Source: Anaeramoeba flamelloides (taxonomy: Eukaryota > Metamonada > Anaeramoebidae). From it: a stretch of DNA of 64,000 nt. The notes beneath the pieces are model-generated. The model worked only from the letters and a program-made list of their open reading frames with translations. It did no database searches and was not told the origin of the DNA. The stretch lies in the NCBI GenBank assembly GCA_027625915.1, contig JANTQA010000063.1, forward strand, positions 5,909,501-5,973,500, in the 5' to 3' direction. The translations under genes were made by a program, and so were the position numbers. Below are positions 48,108 to 58,900 of the stretch, one piece after another. Numbering within the stretch: position 1 is the first letter of the stretch; each line of letters starts with the position of its first letter.

Positions 48108-50591
48108 ATGAAAAAAAGCTGTTTAAAATGGATAGGAAAACATATACTAAAAAAGTCAAAAACTCCAAAGAAAAAAGCTTCTACAAAACAAATTATTTTT
48201 TTATTTGGGTTTGATCAAAACCAAGAGAGTTGTGAATTCCTTAAACTTTTCAAACAATTAATCACACTACAATTTAAACAAGGTAGTCTACTATTTAATT
48301 GTAACAGTATAGGGATTAGCAGTGTAGCATATTTTGCTGAAAACAAACAGGAAGTCTACAATTTTTTTCCGCAAGATTTCAATTGCAATTTGGATTCACT
48401 AATTAACGTGATTGATGAAGTGTTAAATCAGGCCAATTTGAAACAACAATCGAGTGGGTATCAGAATTCAATTTGCAATTACTTTAAAGCACTAGACTGG
48501 GTCAGCCGTCAAGATTGGAAAAGTGGTGAGAACATTTTGATTCACTATGTCACGAAAATCCAGGGTGAAGAAACAACGAATAAAATCAATTTCCCCAAAA
48601 AGAAATATCAAAATTCGATCAAAAGATTAGTTAAAAAAGATGTCAAGTATCATTTTCTTAATCAGTATGACAGTAATTTCAAATACAAACACATTGAAAA
48701 ATTATATAATCAACTAAGTAAGAAAAAGAAAAAAACTACAACCAATTTCCAAACCTACAGTTTGGACTCGATCTATGATTTCCCGAACCTACTTTCAAAA
48801 ATCTTACCCAATTTTTCTTCAAATATTTTGATGAACAATAACAAAGATTTGAAGAAAATAATTGAGAAAAGTGAAGGCATTATTTCACATAAGACAAAAA
48901 ATGATTACACAGAAGAAATTGAAGGCACAATTTTACGTATTGACTATCACCAAACAGACTTCTGTGCTGTTGTTACTGAAAACAAATCACCATTGTATTT
49001 GTCCCCAATTAAAATGAAATTCAGAATTAAAAAAAAACCTTCTAGAGAGACAGAAAAAAAATATGTACACATAATGACAACAGAGAACTCTGAAAGGGTA
49101 TTGGTTGCCAAATTTCTCAAAGATACATCTCTCACACAAGAAGAGTTAATGGAAAGATATAAAAATGAATTGAAACTTCAATATATTGCGAAGCAAATGG
49201 CAAAATATTTTAATGCTCGAAAACCCTTGCGTTCGGTTGACTTTGTTGAAAATTTCTTTGTTACATTTCAAGGCCACGATACATTCAAAATTTGTTGCGC
49301 AGAACCTTACTTGAAGGGTGAATTTCGTAAATATTCAAACAATTTTGATTATAAGTTGAACAAAGAAAAGTATTCAACTTTATATTCCTTCTCTCACTTT
49401 ACCTTTTCAGGGCCTGAACTAAAAATAATGGTTTGCGATTTACAAGGTGTTACATTAACTGGATACGAATCAAGCTATCTTTTAACAGATCCCGTGATCT
49501 TGTCTTTAGAGGATGAGAAATCCTTTGGTGAAAACGATCTGGGGAAGAAGGGCATAAAACATTTTTTTTCCAATCATATCTGTAGCTCTAGTTGTAGGTA
49601 TTTGGAGTTACAAAAAACTCATTGGCAACCAAACAAAGAGATACAACAATCAGGAACCCAATCTTATCATCCATATTTCATTAATTGTGCTTATTATTTG
49701 TGTGGAAATGGAGTAATACTTGCTTATAAGAACCATGATTCCGAGAAAAATTACCTATGCCCAAACTGCTTGAAGAATTTACCACAAGCTCTTAAAAAAT
49801 CCATAATCAACCTGGAAACTACCAAGGATTATTTAGATTATCCAAATAGCAAGATCACGTCTAAGAAAGAAAAACATAATAACCTAAACAAACATAAAAA
49901 AGATCAATCATCAAAACATAAATTAGAGAAACAAAAGAAAAAGAAAAAAAAAAGGAAAATGGAAAGGAAAATGGAAAGGAAAAAGAAAAGGAAAAGGAAA
50001 AAGGAAAAAGAAAAAGAAAGGAAAAGGGAAATACAAAGGAAAAGGAAAAGGAAAAGGAAAAGGAAAAGGAAAAGGAAAAGGAAGAGGAACAACAAATCCA
50101 AAGCCAAAAGCAAAAAAAACAATAAAAATACAAGGAGACTTTCAACTTCTAGTTCTAGTTCTTCTAATTCTGTCCGTTCTTACGATACAAATTTTAAAAC
50201 AGTTACTTACAGTTCTTCTGATTACCATGATTGTTATGGTTTTACCTCATCCTCTGATTCCTCTGATTCCTCTGATTCCTCTGATTCCTCTGATTCCTCT
50301 GATTCCTCTGATTCCTCTGATTCCTCTGATTCCTCTGATTCCTCTGATTCCTCTGATTCATCTGATTCATCTGATTCATCTGATTCATCTGATTCCTCTG
50401 ATTCCTCTTATTCATCTGATTCTGATCGAGAATCATATGATTCTAATCGTTCTAGTGAACTTAGTGTATCCACTAACACAGAGGAATCAGATGAATCAGT
50501 AAATTCTAATATATCTAGTAGATCGTCTGATTCTGAAGATTCAAATGACTCGAGTAGGTATAGTGAATCGGATACATCAAATTATACTTAG
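48108..50591 (+). CDS. vWA/alpha-kinase family protein with Ser-Asp repeat tail
   Basis: An atypical (alpha) serine/threonine kinase of the VwkA type, 827 residues, single exon. Residues about 27-240 resemble the vWA-like N-terminus of vWA kinases (FLFGFDQNQES; ALDWVSRQDWKSGENILIHY), but the metal-site DxSxS is replaced by DQNQE. The alpha-kinase domain spans about 265-505: VLVAKFL (ATP-binding Lys about 336), FSHFTF, the catalytic-type DLQG (about 444), LTDP, the Gly-rich FGENDLGKKG, and the zinc module NHICSSSC. A further C-x4-C...C-x2-C pair (about 527-555) follows. The tail has a Lys/Arg tract (about 605-665) and then about 17 SSD units from a 9-bp DNA repeat. Alpha-kinases phosphorylate helical targets such as myosin heavy chains or eEF2; the target here is unknown. 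The Ser-Asp tail could itself be phosphorylated. The stop is TAG, followed by a long in-frame extension. Confidence 0.85.
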   Translation: MKKSCLKWIGKHILKKSKTPKKKASTKQIIFLFGFDQNQESCEFLKLFKQLITLQFKQGSLLFNCNSIGISSVAYFAENKQEVYNFFPQDFNCNLDSLINVIDEVLNQANLKQQSSGYQNSICNYFKALDWVSRQDWKSGENILIHYVTKIQGEETTNKINFPKKKYQNSIKRLVKKDVKYHFLNQYDSNFKYKHIEKLYNQLSKKKKKTTTNFQTYSLDSIYDFPNLLSKILPNFSSNILMNNNKDLKKIIEKSEGIISHKTKNDYTEEIEGTILRIDYHQTDFCAVVTENKSPLYLSPIKMKFRIKKKPSRETEKKYVHIMTTENSERVLVAKFLKDTSLTQEELMERYKNELKLQYIAKQMAKYFNARKPLRSVDFVENFFVTFQGHDTFKICCAEPYLKGEFRKYSNNFDYKLNKEKYSTLYSFSHFTFSGPELKIMVCDLQGVTLTGYESSYLLTDPVILSLEDEKSFGENDLGKKGIKHFFSNHICSSSCRYLELQKTHWQPNKEIQQSGTQSYHPYFINCAYYLCGNGVILAYKNHDSEKNYLCPNCLKNLPQALKKSIINLETTKDYLDYPNSKITSKKEKHNNLNKHKKDQSSKHKLEKQKKKKKKRKMERKMERKKKRKRKKEKEKERKREIQRKRKRKRKRKRKRKRKRNNKSKAKSKKNNKNTRRLSTSSSSSSNSVRSYDTNFKTVTYSSSDYHDCYGFTSSSDSSDSSDSSDSSDSSDSSDSSDSSDSSDSSDSSDSSDSSDSSDSSDSSDSSYSSDSDRESYDSNRSSELSVSTNTEESDESVNSNISSRSSDSEDSNDSSRYSESDTSNYT
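50249..50407 (+). repeat. 9-bp coding minisatellite (Ser-Ser-Asp)
   Basis: About 17 tandem copies of TCCTCTGAT, with the last few as TCATCTGAT, encoding SSD. The unit is in phase with the frame, so copy-number changes would not break the kinase gene. Confidence 0.9.
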
Positions 50592-51289
50592 GAATCTAAT
50601 AATAGCAATTCCTCTGACAGAAACAATAACAAACAGTCTTCTTGTAGAGCAATTTTTGACAAAAAATGGAGACGGGAGAGAAAAAGGAAAAAAAAAAGAA
50701 GAGAAAAGGGAAAAAAAAAAGAAGAAGAAAAGAAAAAGAAAAAGAAAAAAAAAAAGAAAAAGAAAAAGAAAAATAAAAAGAAAAAAAAAAAATAATATCA
50801 ATAATTTTAAAACTTTATTTCTAATTTGTAACTTGGATTTTAAAGTAAATAATTTCATGACATTGATATCCCTCAAATTTTTTTTATGTATTTTTTAAAA
50901 ATAATTTATATTAAGTCATTGATTTTCAGATAAACACAACACACAGATGCAAAAATTCAGAAATCATTTTTTCATATATCTGTTATATTACTATTTCTTG
51001 AAAAATAAAAGTAATAAAATTCTTCTATTCGGGTTGCTAAAAAAATAACTCAAAGATCAAATCCAAATTAAAATGATGTAATTCTGTTAATCGGTTATAT
51101 TGAGATTTCCATATTCTATTGAGATACTATTACGCTTTATTTTAATTCTCTTTTTTTACAAAATTTTTCTGCAAAAAATGAAGGGAAAAGTTTTTTCATT
51201 TAACTTTTAGTTAACAGTTGATTAAACAAGGTTTGAGACAATCCCATCAACTTTACGAAAAAAAAACAAAAAAAAAAGCGGTAACTACC

Positions 51290-52097
51290 AAATCTAGAAC
51301 GAGAAATTTCCAAAAACCCGGGAATTCCATTTTTCTGATAAATTAAAAATGTTAGTAAAAAGTCAAAAATCTACTCTCATTATACAGACAAATAATCCAA
51401 TTACCCAGCAATTTATAACTGTTCCAATTGGGATATTGGTTAAATATTCTGAATCTATTAATTTTAACTCTTTGATAGATTCAGAAACCAAAAAAAAAAA
51501 AAATTAATAAAATTAATTGAAAACCTTACTAAAAATTGAAAATCATATCTATTCTGATTTTCCCTTTAGATTTTAAATTTATTATAAATCATCTATATTA
51601 GAATTATTTTATTGTTAAATTTTTGAAACTTTCGTTTTGTTTACTTTATATCTTTCTTTTAATAATTTTTTCAGAATTTTAAATTTCTATTGGGAACCTT
51701 AGAGGATTTATTTTTCTACCAAATAGTTTTCAAAATTTAATGTAAATTCGCAATAATCAAACCACTCGAGCAAATTAAAATGCTTTCAAAACTTTTCAAA
51801 TGATAAAAAAGATTTTTATTTTAAAATGTAAAATCAAAAGTAGATTTTGATTTTTAGTCATATTCTCAATTAATTTTATAAATTTTGGATTTTTTTGATT
51901 TCTGAATTCACCAAAGAGTTAAAATTAATAGATTCAGAATATTTAACCAATATCCCACTTGGAACGGTTATAAGTTGCTGGGTAATTGAATTATTTACCT
52001 GTATAATGAGAGTAGATTTTTGACTTTTTACTTATATTTTCAATCGATCAGAAAAATGGAATTGCCAGGTTATTGAAAATTTCTGTGCTTTAGATTT
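51290..52097. mobile_element. Large foldback element E
   Basis: Left arm about 51290-51490, right arm about 51895-52097, inverted over roughly 200 bp with few differences. Examples are GGAATTCCATTTTTCTGAT, TCAAAAATCTACTCTCATTA and TATTGGTTAAATATTCTGAA, each found inverted on the other side. The loop of about 400 bp has no gene. No second copy was seen. Confidence 0.75.
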
Positions 52098-53091
52098 AAC
52101 ATTTATAGTTAATATTTAAAAACTGGAAAAAAATTCATAAAAGAGACTTAGAGAAAGTGATTGTTTTTGGGAGGGGGTTAATTCTTATGAGAGATCAAAA
52201 AATAATTATGTAGGGATAAAAGGAGATTAATTCAAGTTTGATTGATTATCACTAATTTGAATTTTTCTTATTTATTAAGATGAATTATCACATTATTCTC
52301 AATAATTTCAAAAAAAAAATCTTGAAGAACACAAATAATGAAAATTAACTTTATTATCTTGTTACAATATCCCAACGTTAAAGCAACCATTACGAATTTT
52401 TAAAAATTTTTTCATTTGAAAAATAAATGTAAAAAATATTTAAGTGATTAAACTATTTTTATCTGAAAATATCCTATTTTTTAGGATTTTGAATGAACCA
52501 TTAGACTCCAAGACAACAATAAAAGAAAAACAACAAAATAAATATAGGTTATAAAATTTCAATCAATGGTTTATAATTTATGAAGTAAAAAAAAAATAGG
52601 ATGAGTAATATATAAATTTTTGAGATTTCTTGTTAAAATCGAGACATTGTCTTTTCCAGTCAATTTAATACTGTTAAGGAATTTGTTATCAAATAAATCC
52701 CTAATATATTTAAAAATGCCAATTTTATATTGAGTTTAATAATTATGATCTACTATTTACTTATAATAAAAAATATTTTTTATAAAAAAAAAAAAGAAGA
52801 AGTGTTGTTTGGGGGGTTTTATCTTGTTAAAAGAAAAGATCTATATTTCTTAATTAAGAATTTTATTTATTTTTAGTTGAATGAATAGATCTATCAAAGT
52901 AATTGGTAAATATTTTATTATTATTCACTTAAATTAATAACTCTATGAAGAACTGATTCCGATTGTAGCTTCAAATATAAATTTTGGAATTTCAAAGTTT
53001 GTTAAAAAAATAATATAATGTAAATTAAAACATAATTTAAGGAACAAATACTTATTAGACAAAATAATTTTAATTTTTACTTTGAGCTCTC

Positions 53092-53658
53092 TTAAGGTTT
53101 ACAATCCCTGAAACTGGAAAAAAAGATTATCTTGTATTGGGTGTGTCAACTTGTTATTTTGGTTCTTAGCTGATCGATCCACAACTAAGTTTGGATCTTA
53201 TAGGTGGTTGAAAAAGGCTATTTTTGTCATTTTATTTTTTTTTTTTTTTTCCGAAATCCGAATTGATGACTCTAAGATTAATTAATTGGAAGATATTTAA
53301 TTAGTAATTGAGTTTTTTGTTTTCTGTGTTGAAATTTCTATTTACGCCTTGTATTATTTGATGCTTGTAAAAAAAATTTTTTTTATTTACTCCTAACTCT
53401 GTAAAAGGAAAATGATAATTTCAATTGACAACCCAAAAATTAACACTTTCAATTCAATACCTTCTAATCAATTAATCTTAGAGTCATCAATTCGGATTTC
53501 GGAAAAAAAAAAAAAATAAAATGACAAAAATAGCCTTTTTCAACCACCTATAAGATCCAAACTTAGTTGTGGATCGATCAGCTAAGAACCAAAATAACAA
53601 GTTGACACACCCAATACAAGATAATCTTTTTTCCAGTTTCAGGGATTGTAAACCTTAA
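53092..53658. mobile_element. Large foldback element D, copy 2
   Basis: Arms of about 210 bp, almost identical to each other. The outer part, TTAAGGTTTACAATCCCTGA, and GCTGATCGATC are shared with copy 1. The inner segment (starting ACAACTAAGTTTGGATCTTA) is unlike copy 1 but is perfectly mirrored in this copy. A T-run plus CCGAAATCCGAATTGATGAC leads to the loop. Non-coding. Confidence 0.85.
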
Positions 53659-54371
53659 TAAAAATACATTATCAAAAAAAAAAAATCCAGTTAGTTTTCA
53701 ATAGTCAAATAGAAAATTTGTAAAGAAATGGAACTATCTTTTTAGTATATAATATTTGTAATATATTTTATTCCTTTTTCCTATTTATGATATCAACAAT
53801 ATTCTTTCTATTTTTTTCTAAACAGAAAAAGAAATCCATAGATAAGAATAAAATTGCTAAAAGGGAAAATTTTTCAACTGAAAATAAGATATTGATTTGT
53901 TTTTTTTAAAACCAACAATAAAAACATTGGAACAAAAAATATAACTCATTAAAAGAAAGAAGGAATTAATAATAATGAATTGTTAAACAAACCCTAATAT
54001 TTTGTGAGAACTAGTAATAATTGGGTAGGAAAATACCAAACCGGTAATCCAAAGACCTAATGTTCGATTCTTCAAGATGATAATATTTGTGAATATTTAT
54101 GATTTCTTTTGTCGTCCTTCAAAACTTTTAAGGTTTAATTTTTACTTAAAATTTTGTTTATGTTTCAGATAACTATTAATTCTTTGAGACAATCAACTGA
54201 ACTATTTAAACACCTCCAAGTATTATAATAAATGAATTTAAATAGAATATAAGTACCCCCCCCCCCTCAACCAATGGATCAGATCCGTTTTTGTTTTTTT
54301 TTTTTCAGAGAATTGGTCAGATCCACTCTGTTCAACAATATCTCTAATTTAAATTAATTGTTATAATAAAT

Positions 54372-54440
54372 TAGAGTTTTCTTGAATTCAAATGAATAAG
54401 AAAATTTTTTTTATTTTACTCTATTCATTTAATTCTTGAA
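54372..54440. mobile_element. Family B core, solitary
   Basis: GAATTCAAATGAATAAG facing ATTTTACTCTATTCATTTAA: the central palindrome of family B without the outer modules. It is either a fragment or a minimal relative. Confidence 0.4.
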
Positions 54441-55065
54441 AATATCAAACAAACATATTGAACTTATAATACTTGCTCTTTAAAGCATTCAAAAAGAATA
54501 CTATTTTTTCAAACAAATATATGTAAAACTAAATTGTAAAAAATCTATGATCGGTTTGATATTTTTGAGCATTGTTTTGAAGATTTTTAATTTTTTCAAT
54601 TAAACAATATAATATAAACCAAAATAATTAATATAATAAAGAGTGACTTCAATATTTTCAGAATATATTTTTTCGATATTAATGAATTCACCTTATTTTA
54701 TTATTTTTTTTATTTTTTAATATATTTTTCAAGAGTATAATGGACTAAAATTTGACTAATTGTATCAAAAAAAAGTCTTGATATTAATTGTGTAATTAAA
54801 AAATTCTTAATTTTTATGATCATTTTATAGTTTTTCTAATTCAAAGATTAAATTTAAAATTGCAATATAAGTACCTATTTTTTCAAAAAAAAAAAAAAAA
54901 AACAAATCAGGGATCTGATATTAAACACCAAGAGTATTCAATTCCACTATAAATCGGAGTACTAAAAAGATTTTTTTTAATATCTTATTAATTCAGAAGG
55001 ATGAGTAATTCAAGGTAATTTTACTTTCTCAGATTTTTGGATAAATATAATATTTCCTTTTTTAT

Positions 55066-55260
55066 AGTCAGTTCCACTTTTAAGGTACAAACTTCAACGA
55101 AATTTAAGGCACAAAAAAAATCTCAAATTCAGGCACAAAATTCAGATTACAGTAAAATATATTTTAAAAATATACTTTATCTAAATTTTGTGCCTGAATT
55201 TGAGATTTTTATTGTGCCAGAAATTTCGTTGAAGTTTGTACCTTAAAAGTGGAACTGACT
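55066..55260. mobile_element. Family A foldback element, copy 5
   Basis: Left AGTCAGTTCCACTTTTAAGG, right CCTTAAAAGTGGAACTGACT. The arms are nearly exact inverses over about 85 bp each. It lies about 660 bp upstream of the B-box gene start. Confidence 0.8.
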
Positions 55261-55277
55261 GTTTTAATTTTGGTTTT

Positions 55278-55480
55278 TATTTTTAGATTTGAAAAAGGAA
55301 TTAAAAACAATTTCCTAAAAATGAAACAATTAATTGTGATTATTAGTAAAAAATGTAATAATTTTTTGAGCAAAAAGATTATTAATAGATTTTTCAGAGA
55401 TATAGAAACTATTAAACCCATGTCAAACTAATCTCATTTAAATCCAATTAAAACATACTTTTATTATAGAGAAATCTATC
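55278..55480 (+). repeat. Dispersed repeat H, copy 2
   Basis: Direct match to 46432-46640, beginning right after a family A copy as the first does. In this copy one frame stays open for about 50 codons, but the other copy does not keep it, so coding is not supported. Confidence 0.5.
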
Positions 55481-55921
55481 GTTTAGCTAATCCCTTAAGA
55501 AGTATAAATTCAATTTCTCAAAAATCAATGAAATTGAAAAATTCAATTTCCTTAATATGATAATTGAAATTTTTCTTAACAAACAAAGATACTTTATTAA
55601 TAGGCGATCAAATTAGATGTCTTCTGATTTTTTACAGAAGGATTGGAAAGGTGGTGCTCATTAAACTATCTTTTAAATATTTTAAAAATAATTCAAATAA
55701 TAGAAAAAAAAAGTTAATAATTTTATCCATTTCTAATTCCAACAAAATTTATAAAAGATCAAAGTTAAAGAAAGACAAAATTTTACGGTTCAAAATCCAA
55801 ACAAATTCCATTTTTTGAAAATAAGCATTCAAAAGTAATTGCTTTTCACTTTCATTTTTTTCAAAAATTTTCTCAAACATATTTTTGTTTTGGATAAAAA
55901 AATTGTCGCGGTTCACGATTC

Positions 55922-58900
55922 ATGGACACTTACGCACCAATTGAGTCACTTGAAATAAATGAAGAAACGGATTTGAGGTGCAATGGATGTTCAAGTCCTG
56001 CAGTTATTTTCTGTAAAGAATGTTTGGAAGTGAATGGATCAAGTTATTATTGCTTAAATTGTTCAAAGGTTATACACAACCTTAAGATGTTTAAAAATCA
56101 CACACTTCAAGAAATTACTCGTAACCTATTTTTCCTTGTTTTTAAATTTCTGTTTTTTCCTTATTTCTTTTTTTATTTTTTTGCTTCACAAGAAAACCAC
56201 GTGTTATTTCTTTTTCTTTCAAAAGATTACCCTTTTTTGTTTATTGTGCTGTAAATAACCAAACCAAGAGTCTTTATTACAATGGTCGGTTGTTCATATT
56301 TTGCATATTCTGGATCTTTTAATATTCAAATAATTGTAAATTTGTTTTCCAAATTCCAAAAAAAGAAATGAGATGAAGGAAAAAAAAACGTTCCAATTCA
56401 TCGAGATAGCTTTGAGAAAAATCCTTTTTTTTTGTTTTTTTTGATCAGCACATCAAAATTAGTTTTAAAGAAAAGTATTTTCACCTTTATTCCAAATTGA
56501 TCCTTCAGAAAAAATTGAAATGACAAAACTTCTCTTCCTGTTTTCAAAATAGTCATGTTCATTACAATTTTAAATTCAAAAATGAATTTTATTTGACCTT
56601 TGAAAAGAAAAAATACCAGTGTTTGCCCATAAATGGGAAAATATTTTCACTTCGTTTTCCTTATTTTTATTAACACGAATAGAGTTCTCAAAGAAATAAA
56701 CTAAATTTCATAATAAATGGTCCATCGTACATTTGAATTATGAATTGCTTTTGTATCGTTTTGAAGTTTTTCCTCTCACAATGAAAAGTTTGCAAATAAA
56801 TCATTTTTTCTCTTTTTTTATTTTTTCAACAGTGTTTTGTTAAAATGGAAAATGAAAATGAAAAATTGGAAAAAAGTAACAGATGAATTAATGAAAAAAT
56901 TGGTTTCTAATATGAAAAAGAGATTATATTTAGTTATTCAAATGGAAGGAGGATAGATGAATGGATTTTATGAATTTTTTAAATTTTCTATTTTTTATGT
57001 AATGCTTCTTTCAAAATAAATGTCCCCAATTTTTTTTAACTGTTTTTTTTATTTTTTTTTCTTTTATTTTTAGACAAAAAATAAATATCTCTTGAGTATA
57101 GAACTGAATATTAAAATCGAAATTTTTATATTATAATAGATAACTTCAATTATTAACAATATTTTTCTTTGAAATTTGATTTTTAATGGGACAATGATTT
57201 TGAAAGGGAGTTTAGATTGTAATTTGTGTAGACTTAAAAAAGGAAAATGAGAACGAAGTGAAATTTTTTTTTTATTTATTATTCAAATACCAGTATTATT
57301 TGAATGCCAGTGTATACCTTTCAAACCCCACATGCCAGTTGCTGTGAAATTGTGAAAAATGGCTTCTCGTTCCAAGCCACTTGTATTTACAAACAAAGGT
57401 GCTTAAGGATTCAAATAAACTTTCAAAATGATTATCAGTGATCAGTTAAAGACATTGTTTCTATTTCCATTATGATTATTTTCTTTTTAGTTTTTTTTTT
57501 TACAATTGGCTATTATTGAAAAAAATATCCGTTTTTTCCATATTTATTTTATATTTGATGAATTATTTGGATATTAACAATTTTACAAATAAGAAAAATT
57601 TTTTGTTGGGAATTACTAATTTTATATTTTTTTTTAGTTGTGAAAATAAATTGATTAATTATCAAATCTTGTAGAACTTGTGATTAGAAATTAAGACAGA
57701 TAACTGATGAAGATTGACTCTGAAAAATATCCATGTTATTATAACTATGAATAATTTATTAAATAAAAGAGACTTTATTTCTTTTAATAAAACTGATTTA
57801 TTTTGGAAATTAAAAAAAGAAGAGAAAATGAAAGGAAAAGAAAAAATTAGTATTTATGATTATTAAAATTTCTCTTCAAAAAAAAAAAAAAAAAAATGAA
57901 AGAATTAAAATACATTATTGATAATCGTCAATATTAGAATTTTCAGAACAAATCAATAAATTAATGAATAAATTACCTTTTCACTAATATGTAGATTGTC
58001 ACCTATTTTTTTTTATTTTTTTACTGATAGCCAGAAAATTTTTCTGAAAATATAAAAAAACACGATATTCTAATAATAACTGAACAAAAAAAAACAAAAT
58101 ACAAGTAAAATTTTAGTTTTAATTTATTCTTAAAAAATTGATTTATAAGCTAGAATAAGCACTAATAACAATAGAAAAACAAAAGTTGTTGTAATGAGTG
58201 CTTTATTATTTATATTTTTTGAAAAGTAAAAAAAAAAAAAAAAAATCTTAATTGCATGCGTTGGTTAAGATATTTTCGTTAATAATTGTTAAATTAATTA
58301 AAACTCTTTTAAATTAATGAAAAAAAAAAAAAAAATAGTGATCTTCGACAGAATTCCTGATAATCTCATTCCAATCACTAAAAAAATATTTTGATGAATT
58401 TCTATATTGTATTAAAAAAAGAAGAAGAAGAAGAGAATATAAATTAGGGGGGTTTTCAAATAAAATAGCCCAAATTGATTCTAATATATTTTTAAACCAA
58501 ATATAATTTTGGTGATTAAATGTTTACAGAAATTAAATTAATGTAAGTTTTAAGAAAATAAGAATCAATAAATATTTTATTAATTTTTATTTTATCAAAT
58601 TTTAATTATTTTATTTTTGGTTTAAGCAATATGTACTACTGCTGTTATTTTCAAATTAAAAAAATTAACACTTTATTAAAAGGTTTAATATAAGGAGAGA
58701 CAAATTAATCTAAGACAATTGGCTTTTTTTTTTTTTTTCATTTTTTCATTTCTTCGTTGGTTAGTGAAGTTATTTTTCTTTTTTCTTCTTCTGGTGTTAA
58801 ATCAGAAATTCGGGAATCAAAATTGAAAATTTTCATTTATTACTTGAGAAATGATTATAATATGAATTTCATTAAATAAAAATATCGATTAATATTTTTG

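Larger units (their letters stand above)
50592..55921. other. 5.3-kb intergenic region
   Basis: Begins with an in-frame Ser/Asn then Lys-rich extension of the kinase frame (50592-50795, see findings). It also holds two large foldback elements (51290-52097 and 53092-53658), a run of 11 C at 54256-54266, a family B core (54372-54440), a family A copy (55066-55260) and repeat H copy 2 (55278-55480). No gene is recognised. Confidence 0.55.

Noticed and set aside
49861-50145. Minus-strand hydrophobic frames opposite the kinase tail
   Set aside because: Antisense of the Lys/Arg tract; only Phe, Ser and Leu runs.
50227-50502. Ile-Pro-Leu repeat frame and CRISPR-like regular spacing
   Set aside because: The 9-bp tandem is a coding minisatellite in the kinase frame. 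There are no spacers between repeats.
53092-53658. piggyBac-like element because of TTAA at both ends
   Set aside because: TTAA is part of the inverted arm here and is not kept at the right end of the other copy (CCTTTAG); no transposase is present.
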